DNA from: JAZKIX01 sp040384645
GTDB lineage: Bacteria; Pseudomonadota; Gammaproteobacteria; Burkholderiales; Burkholderiaceae_D
Direction of reading: 5' to 3'
Length of the DNA: 40,259 nt
Assembly (NCBI GenBank): GCA_040384645.1
Contig: JAZKIX010000124.1
Span: 1 to 40,259, forward strand
The position numbers and the translations under genes are program-made. Below the pieces are notes generated by a model. The model searched no databases. It was not told the origin of the DNA and was given only the letters and a program-made list of their open reading frames with translations. Positions 17,401-27,000 of this stretch are shown here, piece by piece; the first letter of the stretch is position 1, and the number at the start of each line of letters is the position of its first letter.

Positions 17401-18156
17401 TTAAGCGGTCGCTTCTTGGTCCTGCTCTTGCAATCCCAAGGCCTGCGCCACCGATTCCCGTGCCGTACTCGCCAGATCGCGGCGATGCGCGCCGGCGCTG
17501 TCGATGGCCGGCAACATGATCAATTCGGCAGTGATTTTGCGTGATTTCAAGATCACTATCATGCTGGCGGTAAAACTCATTTCGCCGACAAAATCGACCG
17601 CGGCATGGTAGGCGCCGGCGGCGTCCAGATAGCGCAAGGCGTACGGCTGGATTGGAACCTTCGCCTCGATTGCGGCTTCAAACAAATTGGCGTGAAACGG
17701 CAATAAATTGCCTTGGCCGGCGGTGGTGCCTTCGGGGAAAAAAGCGATGCGTTCGCCTGCATGCATGCTGCCGATCAAATCTTCATACAAGCGGCGCAAA
17801 TCTGCCCGATTGCCGCGTGCGATATACACGGTGCCGGCTTGCGCCGAAAGCCAGCCGATCAGCGGCCAGTTGCGCACGCTGGACTTGGCGACAAAGCGGC
17901 AAGGCTGGAGCGAATTGATGACGAAAATATCGAGCCACGAAACATGATTGGCAACAATCATGGCGTGGTTTAAAACGCTGAGCGCAACGGCATTTTTTAA
18001 CTCGACCCGGACATCGCAAATTCCTAGCAATTGCTTCGACCAGCGCTGGATACTGCGTTCGCGGCGCACAGGCGAAGCCCAAGAGAAGAACAAGGCACAG
18101 GTCGCCAGGCCGATAACAAGATGCAACATGACCCGCAACAAACGCCACGGCAGCAT
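17401..18156 (-). CDS. plsC: 1-acyl-sn-glycerol-3-phosphate acyltransferase
   Basis: About 251 residues. The N-terminal membrane segment (MLPWRLLRVMLHLVIGLATC) precedes the acyltransferase motif I, NHVSWLD (the H-x4-D pair), and motif III, FFPEGTTAGQGN. It acylates lysophosphatidate to phosphatidate in the inner membrane. I chose the ATG at 18156; a TTG immediately upstream also opens the frame. It is the last gene of the yqgE-ruvX-pyrR-pyrB-pyrX-plsC run, but 128 bp and repeat copy C separate it from pyrX. Confidence 0.9.
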   Translation of the reverse strand: MLPWRLLRVMLHLVIGLATCALFFSWASPVRRERSIQRWSKQLLGICDVRVELKNAVALSVLNHAMIVANHVSWLDIFVINSLQPCRFVAKSSVRNWPLIGWLSAQAGTVYIARGNRADLRRLYEDLIGSMHAGERIAFFPEGTTAGQGNLLPFHANLFEAAIEAKVPIQPYALRYLDAAGAYHAAVDFVGEMSFTASMIVILKSRKITAELIMLPAIDSAGAHRRDLASTARESVAQALGLQEQDQEATA

Positions 18157-18176
18157 CAAAACAGGTCACCGATCAT

Positions 18177-18252
18177 AAAATATACTCCATAGTGTATTTT
18201 TAAAGGCACAATAAAAACCTGCGGATTAAGGCATATTTAGCCATATACCCCC
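18177..18252 (+). repeat. 63-bp-spaced intergenic repeat, copy C
   Basis: On the plus strand the copy reads AAAATATACTCC...GTGTATTTTTAAAGGC, core ACCTGCGGATT, end GCCATATACCCCC. The ATAC motifs (18182 and 18245) are 63 bp apart. It lies between pyrX and plsC, antisense to both, about 20 bp upstream of the plsC start. Confidence 0.85.
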
Positions 18253-18284
18253 TTCACTTACATCATTCAAAAGAATTTTCAGGG

Positions 18285-19589
18285 CTATCTTTGATACGCC
18301 AGATGACCGGCGACGATGGTGGCGCTGACTTGCCCTGCCAGTTCATAACCGAGCAAAGGCGTATGTTTGCCTTGACTGGCCAATGCGCGCGACTCGACCA
18401 GCCAGCGCTGTCCGGGATTGAACAGGCACAGGTCGGCTACGCTGCCAACTGCCAGTTGACCACAAGGCAAGCCGACGATGCGGGCGGCGTCAGTGGTGAC
18501 TTTCGCGATGGCTTTGGCAATGGACTCGGTCGAGGTGGCGGTTGGCGCGATGCATTCATCGGCCCATTTAAGTGCCAGCGACAAGAGCAATTCGAGGCCG
18601 GTGGCGCCGGGCGATGCTTCGCCAAAGGGCAGTAATTTTTCATCGTCGTCGACCGGCGTATGGTCGGAGCAAATCGCATCGATGGTGCCGTCGAGCAACC
18701 CCTGCCGGATCGCATCGCGGTCGCGCTGGGCCCGGAACGGCGGCGTCACGCGGGCGTTGGAATCGAAGAAGCCGATATCGGCATCGGTCATATGGATATG
18801 GTGGGCGCCGACATCGCAGGTCAGTGCCAAGCCTTCTTGCTTGGCGGCGCGCACCAGGGCCAACCCGGCGCCGGACGAGATGCGACATAAATGCACCCGC
18901 ACACCGGTGGCGCGCATCAATTCAAAAATGGTATGCAAAGCAATCGTCTCGGCCATCACCGGCACGCCGGACAGGCCGAGGCGTGACGCCAGCGGCCCGC
19001 TGTGCGCTATGCCGCCACGGCCGATATGCGCGTCTTGCGGCCGCAACCAGACCGTGTAGCCGAAGGTTTTGGCATATTGCATGGCGCGCAGCAACACATT
19101 GGTGTCGAGAATCGGCTCTTCCGCTTGTGAAAAACCGATGCAGCCGGCTTCGGTCAATTCAGCCATTTCGGTCAGGGCGATGCCCTTCAATCCGACTGTC
19201 AACGCGCCGAGCGGATAGACATTGGCTTGGTTGAGGGTTTTGGCGCGATGCTTGAGCATTTCGACCAAGCCGGGTTCATCCAGCACCGGTTCGGTATCGG
19301 GCGGGCAGATCAGGCTGGTGACGCCGCCTTGCATGGCGGCTTGCAATTCCGATTCCAGCGTGGCTTTATATTCATAACCGGGTTCGCGCAGGCGCGCCGA
19401 TAAATCGACCAGGCCGGGCGCCACGATCAAGCCCTGCGCGTCAATGGTTTGGTGCGCGGTCAAACCGTTGGCAACCTGGCCCGGTTCGACAATGGCCGCG
19501 ATCTTGCCGTCGGCGATCCAGATATCCTTGGCGGCATTAATGCCGTTGGCTGGGTCGATCAAGTGACCGTTTTTGATGTGAAGTGTCAT
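18285..19589 (-). CDS. pyrX: Dihydroorotase-like protein without zinc ligands (PyrX/PyrC')
   Basis: About 434 residues of the dihydroorotase/amidohydrolase family. The first metal motif, normally D-x-H-x-H followed by LREPG, reads DLSARLREPG, so both histidines are missing. The later His positions are also changed (GFSQAEEP and LCRISSGAG), while CSDHTPVDDDEK keeps a SDH(A/T)P-like motif. This matches the known catalytically inactive PyrC' subunit that forms a complex with PyrB in Pseudomonas and many betaproteobacteria. The likely role is therefore structural support of aspartate transcarbamoylase, and an active pyrC should be elsewhere. I chose the start at 19589 (MTLHIKNGHL). An ATG at 19613 overlapping the pyrB stop as ATGA is a real alternative. 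Confidence 0.88.
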   Translation of the reverse strand: MTLHIKNGHLIDPANGINAAKDIWIADGKIAAIVEPGQVANGLTAHQTIDAQGLIVAPGLVDLSARLREPGYEYKATLESELQAAMQGGVTSLICPPDTEPVLDEPGLVEMLKHRAKTLNQANVYPLGALTVGLKGIALTEMAELTEAGCIGFSQAEEPILDTNVLLRAMQYAKTFGYTVWLRPQDAHIGRGGIAHSGPLASRLGLSGVPVMAETIALHTIFELMRATGVRVHLCRISSGAGLALVRAAKQEGLALTCDVGAHHIHMTDADIGFFDSNARVTPPFRAQRDRDAIRQGLLDGTIDAICSDHTPVDDDEKLLPFGEASPGATGLELLLSLALKWADECIAPTATSTESIAKAIAKVTTDAARIVGLPCGQLAVGSVADLCLFNPGQRWLVESRALASQGKHTPLLGYELAGQVSATIVAGHLAYQR

Positions 19590-19609
19590 GCCTGCTATCC
19601 GTCTCGATG

Positions 19610-20575
19610 TCATCCTTGAGTTCCCGCCAAAATGCTCATCACGGCCATCCGTACCGCGATGCCGAAAGTGACTTGCGGCAAAATCACTGCCTGTGGGCCG
19701 TCGGCCACGGCGGAATCGATTTCGACACCGCGGTTCATCGGGCCGGGATGCATCACGATGGCATCCGGCTTGGCCAGTGCAAGCCGCTCCGGCGTCAGGC
19801 CATAACTCTTGAAAAATTCCTGCGCCGAGGGTAGCAAGGCACCGCTCATACGTTCGTTTTGCAAGCGCAGCATGATGATGACGTCGACATCTTTCAAACC
19901 CGCATTCATATCGGTGAAGACACGCACGCCCATTTGCTCCAGACCACCAGGCAGCAGCGTATGCGGGCCGATGGCGCGCACTTCCGGCACGCCCAGCGTG
20001 GTCAAGGCATGGATATCGGAGCGCGCGACCCGGCTATGCAAGATGTCGCCGACGATCGCTACCGTCAGATTAGTGAAATCTTTTTTGTAATGGCGGATGG
20101 TGTACATATCGAGCAAGCCCTGGGTCGGGTGTGCATGGCGGCCATCGCCGGCATTGACCACGTGGACATGGGTTTGCCTAGTATCGATCAAGTGTTTGGC
20201 GATCAGGTACGGCGCGCCGGACTGGGCGTGGCGCACGACGAACATGTCGGCATGCATTGCCGCCAGGTTGTCGATGGTGTCGAGCAGCGACTCGCCCTTG
20301 CTGGCGGACGAGGCTGAAATATTGAGATTAATGACATCGGCCGACAGACGTTTGGACGCGATCTCGAAGGTGGTGCGGGTGCGCGTGGAATTTTCAAAGA
20401 ACAGGTTGAACACGCTTTTGCCACGCATCAGCGGCACTTTCTTGACCTCGCGGTCCGACACGCTGACGAAAGATGAAGCGGTATCGAGAATGTGGTTGAC
20501 GATGGCCTTGGGCAAGCCTTCGATGGTCAGCAAATGTTGCAGCTCACCGTGTTTATTCAATTGCGGATTCAGCAT
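19610..20575 (-). CDS. pyrB: Aspartate carbamoyltransferase catalytic subunit
   Basis: 321 residues. The carbamoyl-phosphate-binding FENSTRTRTTFE is near residue 60. SASSASKGESLLDT, HPTQGLLDMYTI (aspartate domain) and MHPGPMNRGVEID follow. It condenses carbamoyl phosphate with aspartate, the committed step of pyrimidine synthesis. No pyrI is present. With pyrX immediately downstream, the enzyme is probably the class A PyrB-PyrX dodecamer. It lies 70 bp downstream of pyrR. Confidence 0.96.
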   Translation of the reverse strand: MLNPQLNKHGELQHLLTIEGLPKAIVNHILDTASSFVSVSDREVKKVPLMRGKSVFNLFFENSTRTRTTFEIASKRLSADVINLNISASSASKGESLLDTIDNLAAMHADMFVVRHAQSGAPYLIAKHLIDTRQTHVHVVNAGDGRHAHPTQGLLDMYTIRHYKKDFTNLTVAIVGDILHSRVARSDIHALTTLGVPEVRAIGPHTLLPGGLEQMGVRVFTDMNAGLKDVDVIIMLRLQNERMSGALLPSAQEFFKSYGLTPERLALAKPDAIVMHPGPMNRGVEIDSAVADGPQAVILPQVTFGIAVRMAVMSILAGTQG

Positions 20576-20645
20576 GGTTGGCGCTTAGGCTCGGATTAAT
20601 AGACTGATTGTGAATGGTGATTGGACCGCTTTGAATGCAAGGCGC

Positions 20646-21167
20646 CTAGGCGACAATGGTATCGATGGTCAGGCTCAGGCCGCCATCGTCTGCACGCCGC
20701 AGCACTAGTGATTGATCCTGGTCCAGCGTCACCGTACGCGCCACAAAATCGGCTGCGACCGGCAATTGGCGGCCGCCGCGATCGACCAAGGCTGCCAGCA
20801 TAATTCTGGCAGGACGTCCGTAATCGAATAGTTCGTTGATGGCGGCGCGCGTGGTGCGACCCGTGTTGAGCACATCGTCGACCAGCAAGATGGTGGCGCC
20901 TTCGACTTCGAATGGAATCTGGCTCGGCTTTACTTGTGCGTGCAAACCCTTTTGCGCATAGTCGTCGCGATAAAACGAGACATCGATAAAGCCCAGGCGT
21001 GCCTTCAGTTGCAAGGCATCGGCCAATCGTTGCGCCAGCCAGGCACCGCCGGAGTGGATGCCGACGATGGCGACATTATCGGCTTGCGCCAGACCGGCTT
21101 GGACTTGCTCGGCCAGCATCTGGTACAGCGCTTCGGCGTCGAATTCAGGTATGTGAGGAGTGGGCAT
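20646..21167 (-). CDS. pyrR: PyrR: pyrimidine operon regulator / uracil phosphoribosyltransferase
   Basis: About 173 residues from the ATG at 21167 (MPTPHIPEFDAEAL). The PRPP-binding loop ILLVDDVLNTGRTTRAA and the upstream FIDVSFYRDDYAQKGL are diagnostic of PyrR. In Gram-positives PyrR is an RNA-binding attenuator; in proteobacteria it may act as a uracil phosphoribosyltransferase or a regulator. The start lies inside the ruvX coding region (23-nt overlap), so expression is coupled to ruvX. The longer open frame to 21311 simply shadows ruvX. I see no clear attenuator in the 70 bp before pyrB. Confidence 0.92.
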   Translation of the reverse strand: MPTPHIPEFDAEALYQMLAEQVQAGLAQADNVAIVGIHSGGAWLAQRLADALQLKARLGFIDVSFYRDDYAQKGLHAQVKPSQIPFEVEGATILLVDDVLNTGRTTRAAINELFDYGRPARIMLAALVDRGGRQLPVAADFVARTVTLDQDQSLVLRRADDGGLSLTIDTIVA

Positions 21168-21546
21168 GATCGTCAAAATATTGTTGCAAAATGATTGCGG
21201 CGGACTGGGCATCGATGATTTCGCCACGTTTGGCCGACAACACCGCTGAGGAATAACGCTCGTCGACCAGCACGGTTTCGAGTCCAAAACGGCCATGCAG
21301 TTGATTGGCAAAACGGCGGCAACGCACTGTCATTTCATGCTCGGCGCCATCTGGATGGAATGGCAGCCCGACCACGCATACGGCAGGTTTCCATTCATTT
21401 ACCAAGGCGGCGATTTCAGCAAATTTGGCGTCGTTAGTCGCGGCTGAAATGACTTTTAAAGGTTGCGCCTGTTTCATCATGGTATTGCCGACCGCCAGTC
21501 CAATCCGCTTCAAACCGAAATCGAAGGCGAACACGGTTGCGATCAC
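21145..21546 (-). CDS. ruvX: RuvX/YqgF-type RNase H-fold endonuclease
   Basis: 133 residues of the YqgF family. The first acidic motif is VFAFDFGLKRIGLAVG, with the GLPFHPDG loop, VDERYSS and the C-terminal DAQSAAIILQQYFDD carrying further acidic residues. Family members act in pre-16S rRNA 5'-end processing and/or Holliday-junction resolution. The start is a GTG at 21546 with AGGGA about 9 nt upstream. It follows yqgE by 48 nt and overlaps pyrR by 23 nt. Confidence 0.93.
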   Translation of the reverse strand: MIATVFAFDFGLKRIGLAVGNTMMKQAQPLKVISAATNDAKFAEIAALVNEWKPAVCVVGLPFHPDGAEHEMTVRCRRFANQLHGRFGLETVLVDERYSSAVLSAKRGEIIDAQSAAIILQQYFDDHAHSSHT

Positions 21547-21594
21547 CGGCTTATTCCCTGCTTTGAACAGCTGCTCACCGGCCCTGCAATCGCT

Positions 21595-22257
21595 TTAAGC
21601 ACGGCCACCTTCAGCCGATAACATCATCGGATCGATACCGAGTAATTTGATGGCGGCAACATAGCGCTGCTCGACCGGCATATCAAAGATAACCTTGGGA
21701 TCGGCCATCACGGTAAGCCAGCCGTTACGTGCGATTTCATCTTCCAATTGGCCCGGACTCCAGCCGGAATAACCGACGCTAACGAGCAAACGTTCTGGCC
21801 CCAGACCGGTGGCAACTGCTTCCAGCACATCGCGTGAAGTGGTAAAAGCTAGCTCGTCATTGATATGCAAGCTGGACGAATATTGACCTGCAGGCGTATG
21901 CAGCACGAAGCCGCGATCATCCTGCACCGGGCCGCCGAACATGATAGCCTTGCCGCCGAAAGGGGCGCTTTCCACCGTACCATCCAATGTCAGCTCGATG
22001 CGTTCAAACAAGATGTCCATGGTCATATCGGTCGCCTTGTTGATCACGACGCCGAGTGCGCCGCGTTCATTGTGTTCACAGATATACACTACCGTGCCGC
22101 CGAATACAGGATCGAGCACGGAAGGCATGGCAATCAAAAAATGATTGGCGAGATTGAGTTCGGAGGGCGTCATGGCATTGGCCGTTTCCACAATAACCGG
22201 CTCATCCTGAACATTGGGAAGCACGGTGTCGGATTTTCTTGGCTTGCTTTGCTTCAT
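21595..22257 (-). CDS. yqgE: YqgE/AlgH family protein
   Basis: 220 residues of the UPF0301 (YqgE/AlgH) family: LANHFLIAMPSVLDPVFGGTVVYICEH is close to the family N-terminus, then GALGVVINK, FGGPVQDDRGFVLH and VGYSGWSPGQLEDEI. Its biochemical function is not established. It is very often next to ruvX, as here. About 28 residues precede the usual start, so an ATG at 22173 is possible. It is the first gene of the minus-strand pyrimidine run and divergent from phr, with only about 70 bp between them. Confidence 0.93.
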   Translation of the reverse strand: MKQSKPRKSDTVLPNVQDEPVIVETANAMTPSELNLANHFLIAMPSVLDPVFGGTVVYICEHNERGALGVVINKATDMTMDILFERIELTLDGTVESAPFGGKAIMFGGPVQDDRGFVLHTPAGQYSSSLHINDELAFTTSRDVLEAVATGLGPERLLVSVGYSGWSPGQLEDEIARNGWLTVMADPKVIFDMPVEQRYVAAIKLLGIDPMMLSAEGGRA

Positions 22258-22326
22258 TATTTTACGTAATCCATGTGCATTGAGATGGCCTAGGCCATAG
22301 CCGCAATTTTAACCTTTTTTGTGATC

Positions 22327-23817
22327 ATGACGACTTTCAATCACTCCCTGCTCTGGTTTCGCCGCGATTTGCGCCTGTCGGATCATGCTGCACTGCACCA
22401 TGCGCTATCCCAAAGTCAGCAGGTTCATTGCGCTTTCATATTTGACCGCGACATCCTCGATATCCTGCCCCGCGCCGACCGCCGTGTCGAATTTATCCAC
22501 GCCAGCATCGCCGAACTCGATGCTGCCCTGCGCGGCCTTGGCAGCGGCTTGCATGTGCGACATGCGGTGGTGGCCGACGAAATCCCCCGTCTGGCACATG
22601 AACTGCAAGTGGACGCCGTCTTTGCCAACCACGACTACGAACCTGCCGCAATAGCGCGCGATGCTTTGGTCGCACAACGTTTGGAGGCGGGCGGCAAGCG
22701 TTGGTTCAGCTTCAAGGATCAAGTGATTTTTGAAAAGAACGAAGTCTTGTCATTGGCCGGCCAGCCTTTTTCCGTATTCACACCGTACAAGAATGCATGG
22801 TTGAAGAAACTGTATGCCTTATTGGAGCAAAGCTCGCATCAATTTCTCAATCCTTATGCAATTGAACCTTACCAATCGCGACTGGCGCAGGATGCGCGAA
22901 CGCTAACCCCTTCGATCCCAACTTTGCAGCAACTGGGTTTTGAAAGCACAAACCTAAGCGCACTGCGGATTTTGCCCGGCATGTCAGGCGCGCAGACGCT
23001 GCTGGAGGATTTCTTGCCGCGCATGGCCAGTTATGATGTAACCCGCGATTTCCCGGCGATCAGGGGGCCATCCTACCTGTCGGTACATTTGCGCTTCGGC
23101 ACACTATCGATCCGCACCCTGGTGCGCACTGCGGTCGAGGCGATTGCCTTGGGTCAAGGCGGTAGCGGCACTGCGGTCTGGTTGTCGGAACTGATCTGGC
23201 GCGAGTTTTATTTCATGATCCTGTTTCAGCATCCGCATGTGGTTCACGCTGCCTTCAAACCTGATTACGATGCTATCGAATGGGAATCCGGCGTAGAGGC
23301 GCAAACCCTCTTTCAAGCCTGGTGCGATGGCCGTACCGGCTACCCGCTAGTCGATGCAGCGATGGCGCAGATCAATCAAACGGGCTATATGCATAACCGG
23401 CTGCGGATGGTGACGGCGTGTTTCCTAATCAAGGATTTAGGGATCGACTGGCGCTGGGGCGAAGGCTATTTTGCGCAACATTTAAACGATTTCGACCTGT
23501 CCGCCAATAACGGCGGCTGGCAATGGGCATCCTCCAGCGGCTGCGATGCGCAACCCTATTTCCGAATTTTCAACCCGGTCACGCAGTCGGAGAAATTCGA
23601 TGCGGAAGGCAAATTCATCCGGCGTTATTTACCGCAATTGGCAAAATTGCCGAACAAGCATATTCATGCGCCGTGGCTATTGTCACCGGCTGAACTGGCT
23701 TATGCCGGTGTGCGTCTGGGAGAAAACTACCCACATCCCATCGTCGCCCATGAGGAAGCGCGCAAGCAAACGTTGGCGCGTTATGCCGTGGTTAAAAAAG
23801 CGCCGGCCGCAGCTTGA
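22327..23817 (+). CDS. phr: Deoxyribodipyrimidine photo-lyase (CPD photolyase, class I)
   Basis: About 496 residues. The N-terminal antenna-binding domain starts SLLWFRRDLRLSDHAALHHA. The FAD-binding C-terminal domain shows YLSVHLRFGTLSIRTLV, SELIWREFYFMILFQHP, TGYPLVDAAMAQI, MHNRLRMVTACFLIKDLGIDWRWGE and NNGGWQWASSSGCDAQPYFRIFNP, all typical of class I photolyases. It repairs cyclobutane pyrimidine dimers using light. I chose the ATG at 22327; a GTG 6 nt earlier also opens the frame. It is divergent from yqgE and ends at a bidirectional terminator and repeat copy D. Confidence 0.96.
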   Translation: MTTFNHSLLWFRRDLRLSDHAALHHALSQSQQVHCAFIFDRDILDILPRADRRVEFIHASIAELDAALRGLGSGLHVRHAVVADEIPRLAHELQVDAVFANHDYEPAAIARDALVAQRLEAGGKRWFSFKDQVIFEKNEVLSLAGQPFSVFTPYKNAWLKKLYALLEQSSHQFLNPYAIEPYQSRLAQDARTLTPSIPTLQQLGFESTNLSALRILPGMSGAQTLLEDFLPRMASYDVTRDFPAIRGPSYLSVHLRFGTLSIRTLVRTAVEAIALGQGGSGTAVWLSELIWREFYFMILFQHPHVVHAAFKPDYDAIEWESGVEAQTLFQAWCDGRTGYPLVDAAMAQINQTGYMHNRLRMVTACFLIKDLGIDWRWGEGYFAQHLNDFDLSANNGGWQWASSSGCDAQPYFRIFNPVTQSEKFDAEGKFIRRYLPQLAKLPNKHIHAPWLLSPAELAYAGVRLGENYPHPIVAHEEARKQTLARYAVVKKAPAAA

Positions 23818-23854
23818 CCCGGCTAATAAATAGCATTCTGTTAGTGGCAATAAT

Positions 23855-23931
23855 GAGGGGTATAGGCATAAATACCCGTCTACCCGCAGGTTTTCATTGC
23901 ATCTTTAAAAATACATACCCCAGTATGTTTT
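23855..23931 (-). repeat. 63-bp-spaced intergenic repeat, copy D
   Basis: On the minus strand the copy reads CATACTGGGGTATGTATTTTT, core AACCTGCGGGT, end GCCTATACCCC. The ATAC motifs (23926 and 23863) are 63 bp apart. It lies in the convergent gap between phr and chpA, next to the terminator at 23946-23974. The core and the terminator stem share the word ACCCGCA/TGCGGGT. Confidence 0.85.
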
Positions 23932-23945
23932 GACACATTTGAAGC

Positions 23946-23974
23946 AAAAAACCCGCAAAATCTGCGGGTTTTTT
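23946..23974. terminator. Bidirectional rho-independent terminator between phr and chpA
   Basis: A perfect 12-bp stem, AAAAAACCCGCA (23946-23957) with TGCGGGTTTTTT (23963-23974), and a 5-nt loop. The flanking A-run and T-run give a U-tract in both directions, which fits its position between the convergent phr and chpA genes. Confidence 0.93.
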
Positions 23975-24001
23975 ATTTGAAACACATCCAACTATCCTGC
24001 T

Positions 24002-27000
24002 TTAGACGATGGATGCCTCGACATTGACAAAACCGGCAATCGCTTCCAGCAATTTTTCTTCCTGGAACGGTTTTCCGAAATAGGCATTGACCCCCAATTC
24101 CATCGCATAGTTGCGGTGCTTGTCGGCCGTGCGCGAGGTGATCATGATGATCGGCGTGTGGCTGGTGCGCTCATCGCTGCGGACATTGCGGGTCAGATCG
24201 AAGCCATCCATCCGTGGCATTTCAATATCGACCAGCATCACGTCCGGTGTGATCGATTGCAATTGTTCCAGCGCATCAACACCATCTTTCGCCAAGACCA
24301 CTTGGTAACCTTCACGCACCAGGAAGCGCTGTGTCACACGTCGCACGGTGAGCGAATCATCAACCACCATCACAATCTTCATCTTGCGCAAGCCAGACAC
24401 GGGCTCGATGCTGGCAGGCGCGCTCGCAACTACCGGCTGCACCAATTCTGCTACTGCACCCATATCGTCAGGCGCATCGGACTCAGTGATACGCGGCGCA
24501 CGCAGATTTTCGTGTGCCAGACGTTGCGCCAACGGTACCGGATTCAAAATCAATACGATATCGCCCGAACCGAGTACGGTAGCGCCGGCGATCCCGATCA
24601 GACGCGCCAATTGCGGCCCGATGTTTTTGACCACCACTTCGCGGTTACCGACCACCGCATCGACATGGATCGCGACCCGGTCATTGCCGCTGCGCAAGAT
24701 AATGATTGGCGAATACTGCTGCACTTCAGGCGTCACGCCGCTATCGCCCAATAATTGCGACAAGAAATACAGAGCGACCCGACTGCCCTGCCACATCACC
24801 GCGCCTTCGTTATAGGCAGCAGCCAGATTAGCGCTTTTTAACTGTTGCACTTGCTCGACCAACACCGATGGCACCGCATAAGTGCGACCGCCGGTACTAA
24901 GCAGTACCACTTGCGTTACCGCCAGGGTCAAGGGCAAGTGAATCGTGAAATGCGCACCTTTGCCGGCTTGCGACACGATGGAGACCCGTCCGCCCAGTCC
25001 GGCCGCTTCCGAACGCACCACGTCCATGCCAACACCACGGCCGGCCAGCTCGGTGATCGAATCCGCGGTTGAAAAGCCCGATTCAAAAATCAAGTCGGCC
25101 ACTTCGGTATCGGATACTTCAGCATCGTTGGTGATCAGGCCGACGGTCTTGGCCTTGCTGCGGATCCGCGCCAGATCCAGCCCGCGTCCGTCATCGGTGA
25201 AGTGAATGACGACTTCATTACCTTCCTGCCGGATTTCAACCAGTAACTCGCCAGTTTCTTCCTTGCCGACGGCACGGCGGTCATCCCGTGATTCGATACC
25301 ATGCACGATGGCATTGCGCAATAAATGCTCGAACGGCCCAGCCATTTTTTCCAACACGCCGCGATCGATTTCAACCGAGGTACCGCGAATATCCAGATTG
25401 ACCCGCTTATCGAGTTCCTTGGAAGTCTGGCGCGCCACGCTATACAGCCGATCCGAAATACTGGCAAACGGCACCATGCGTACCCGCATCAAGTCTTTTT
25501 GCAAATCCCGTGTCAGCCGCGCCTGCAACATCAAACCGTTGGTCGCGCCAACAACGGTACGCGTCAGGCTGTCCTGCACCGAACCAACGTCGTTGACGCT
25601 TTCGGCCATCATGCGGGTCAGTTCTTGCAAGCGGGTAAAGCGGTCAAATTCAAGCGGATCGAATTCGCGCTCATTCGATTGCGTCATACGCGAAGTCATC
25701 TGCGTCTCTGCCTGGATTTCAACTTCACGCAATTGCCGACGCAGACGCGCCATATTGTCAGTCAATTCGGTCAGGGACTGACGCAGAGTGCCGACCTCAT
25801 TTTCCAGCTTGGAACGCGTAATGGATACTTCACCGGCCTGATTGACCAGGCGATCCAGGATATCGGCCCGCACCCGTACCAGCGGCACCGGCGCGGTAGA
25901 CGCTTTTGGCAACGCGGCCTTCGCCTTCACCAGCGCGGTCTGCGCTACCGGTGCGGCATCTGCGACATCAACCCCAATCGTCGGTAAATTTAGTGCTGGC
26001 AATTCTTGTACTTCCGCACTAGGATTTTCCAGCCAATCAAAAAGTGTCAAGCTGCGATCATGCTGGGTCAATAGATCGTCAATCGTCTTGGCGGAAATAG
26101 CACCGGACAACATGATGGTTTCGATCCGGGTTTCAATTTCGTGGGTATGCTGCCCAAGCCGCATCGCACCCGCCATCCGGGCGCTACCTTTGACGGTATG
26201 TAATAGGCGCAGCAATTGATGCGATTGCGTCAGGTCGCTGGGATTTTGATGCCACAAACGCAGTGCTTCGCCGATCTGCGGCAGCATATCGCGGCCTTCT
26301 TCCAAAAACACTGGTAGCAAATCGGCATCCAGCGCATCTTTGAGGGTCAGCGCAGGATCGGCCGCGGCTTCGTCTGCAGTTGCATAAAAAGGCGCTTGCG
26401 GCTCGATTAAAGGCAATGCCGGCAAGTCGATACTTGGGATAGCTTCATCGGCTATAACACTATCCAATTCAACTGGCGTGACGTCGGTTGCAATCGTTGG
26501 CAGCGCCGCTTCAGCCACTGGATCATGGTCAAGTATTGGCTGGAAAATAAGCTGAACATCTTGTGCCTGCTCCAAGGCTTGCAATTGTTCCGGCTGCGCT
26601 GGCGTCACGGGTTCAGTTGGCGCCTCGGCGTCGACAATATTGGCAACTGGTTCCGCCTGACCAGCGTGGGGTACCGGTAGTTCCACTGGTGCCAGCAGAC
26701 TTATAGCTGGCGCCGGGTTCAGTTCAATAGTGGGGAATTCGGACGCANNNNNNNNNNCAAATCGCTGATATCGACGACATGATCGGCTGCCGCTTCGTGC
26801 CGAACCCTGTCTTCCGGCGCGATCGGAGAAACGAAAGACTCGACACTGCTTTTGTTCAACGCACGCTCGGTGACGCCATCCATCAATTGCGTGAGCAAAT
26901 CGAGCAGATCGGGCTGGCGCGGTGACATCTCGCCAAGCGCAAATGTTTGCAGCATTTGCCTCAAACGATCGACGCAATGCTCCAGTACATCAAACTCTTC

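Noticed and set aside
18572..19234. 220-codon plus-strand open frame
   Set aside because: Antisense shadow of pyrX, Arg-rich translation, no ribosome-binding site.
22258..22326. Palindrome GGCCTAGGCC near 22290 as an operator
   Set aside because: Only a short perfect palindrome (about 10 bp) in the yqgE/phr divergent gap; too little to distinguish from chance.
24002..26977. Apparent independent start of the C-terminal chpA half upstream of the Ns
   Set aside because: The first residues are an out-of-frame translation of the N-terminal half; the ChpA frame only begins after the gap.
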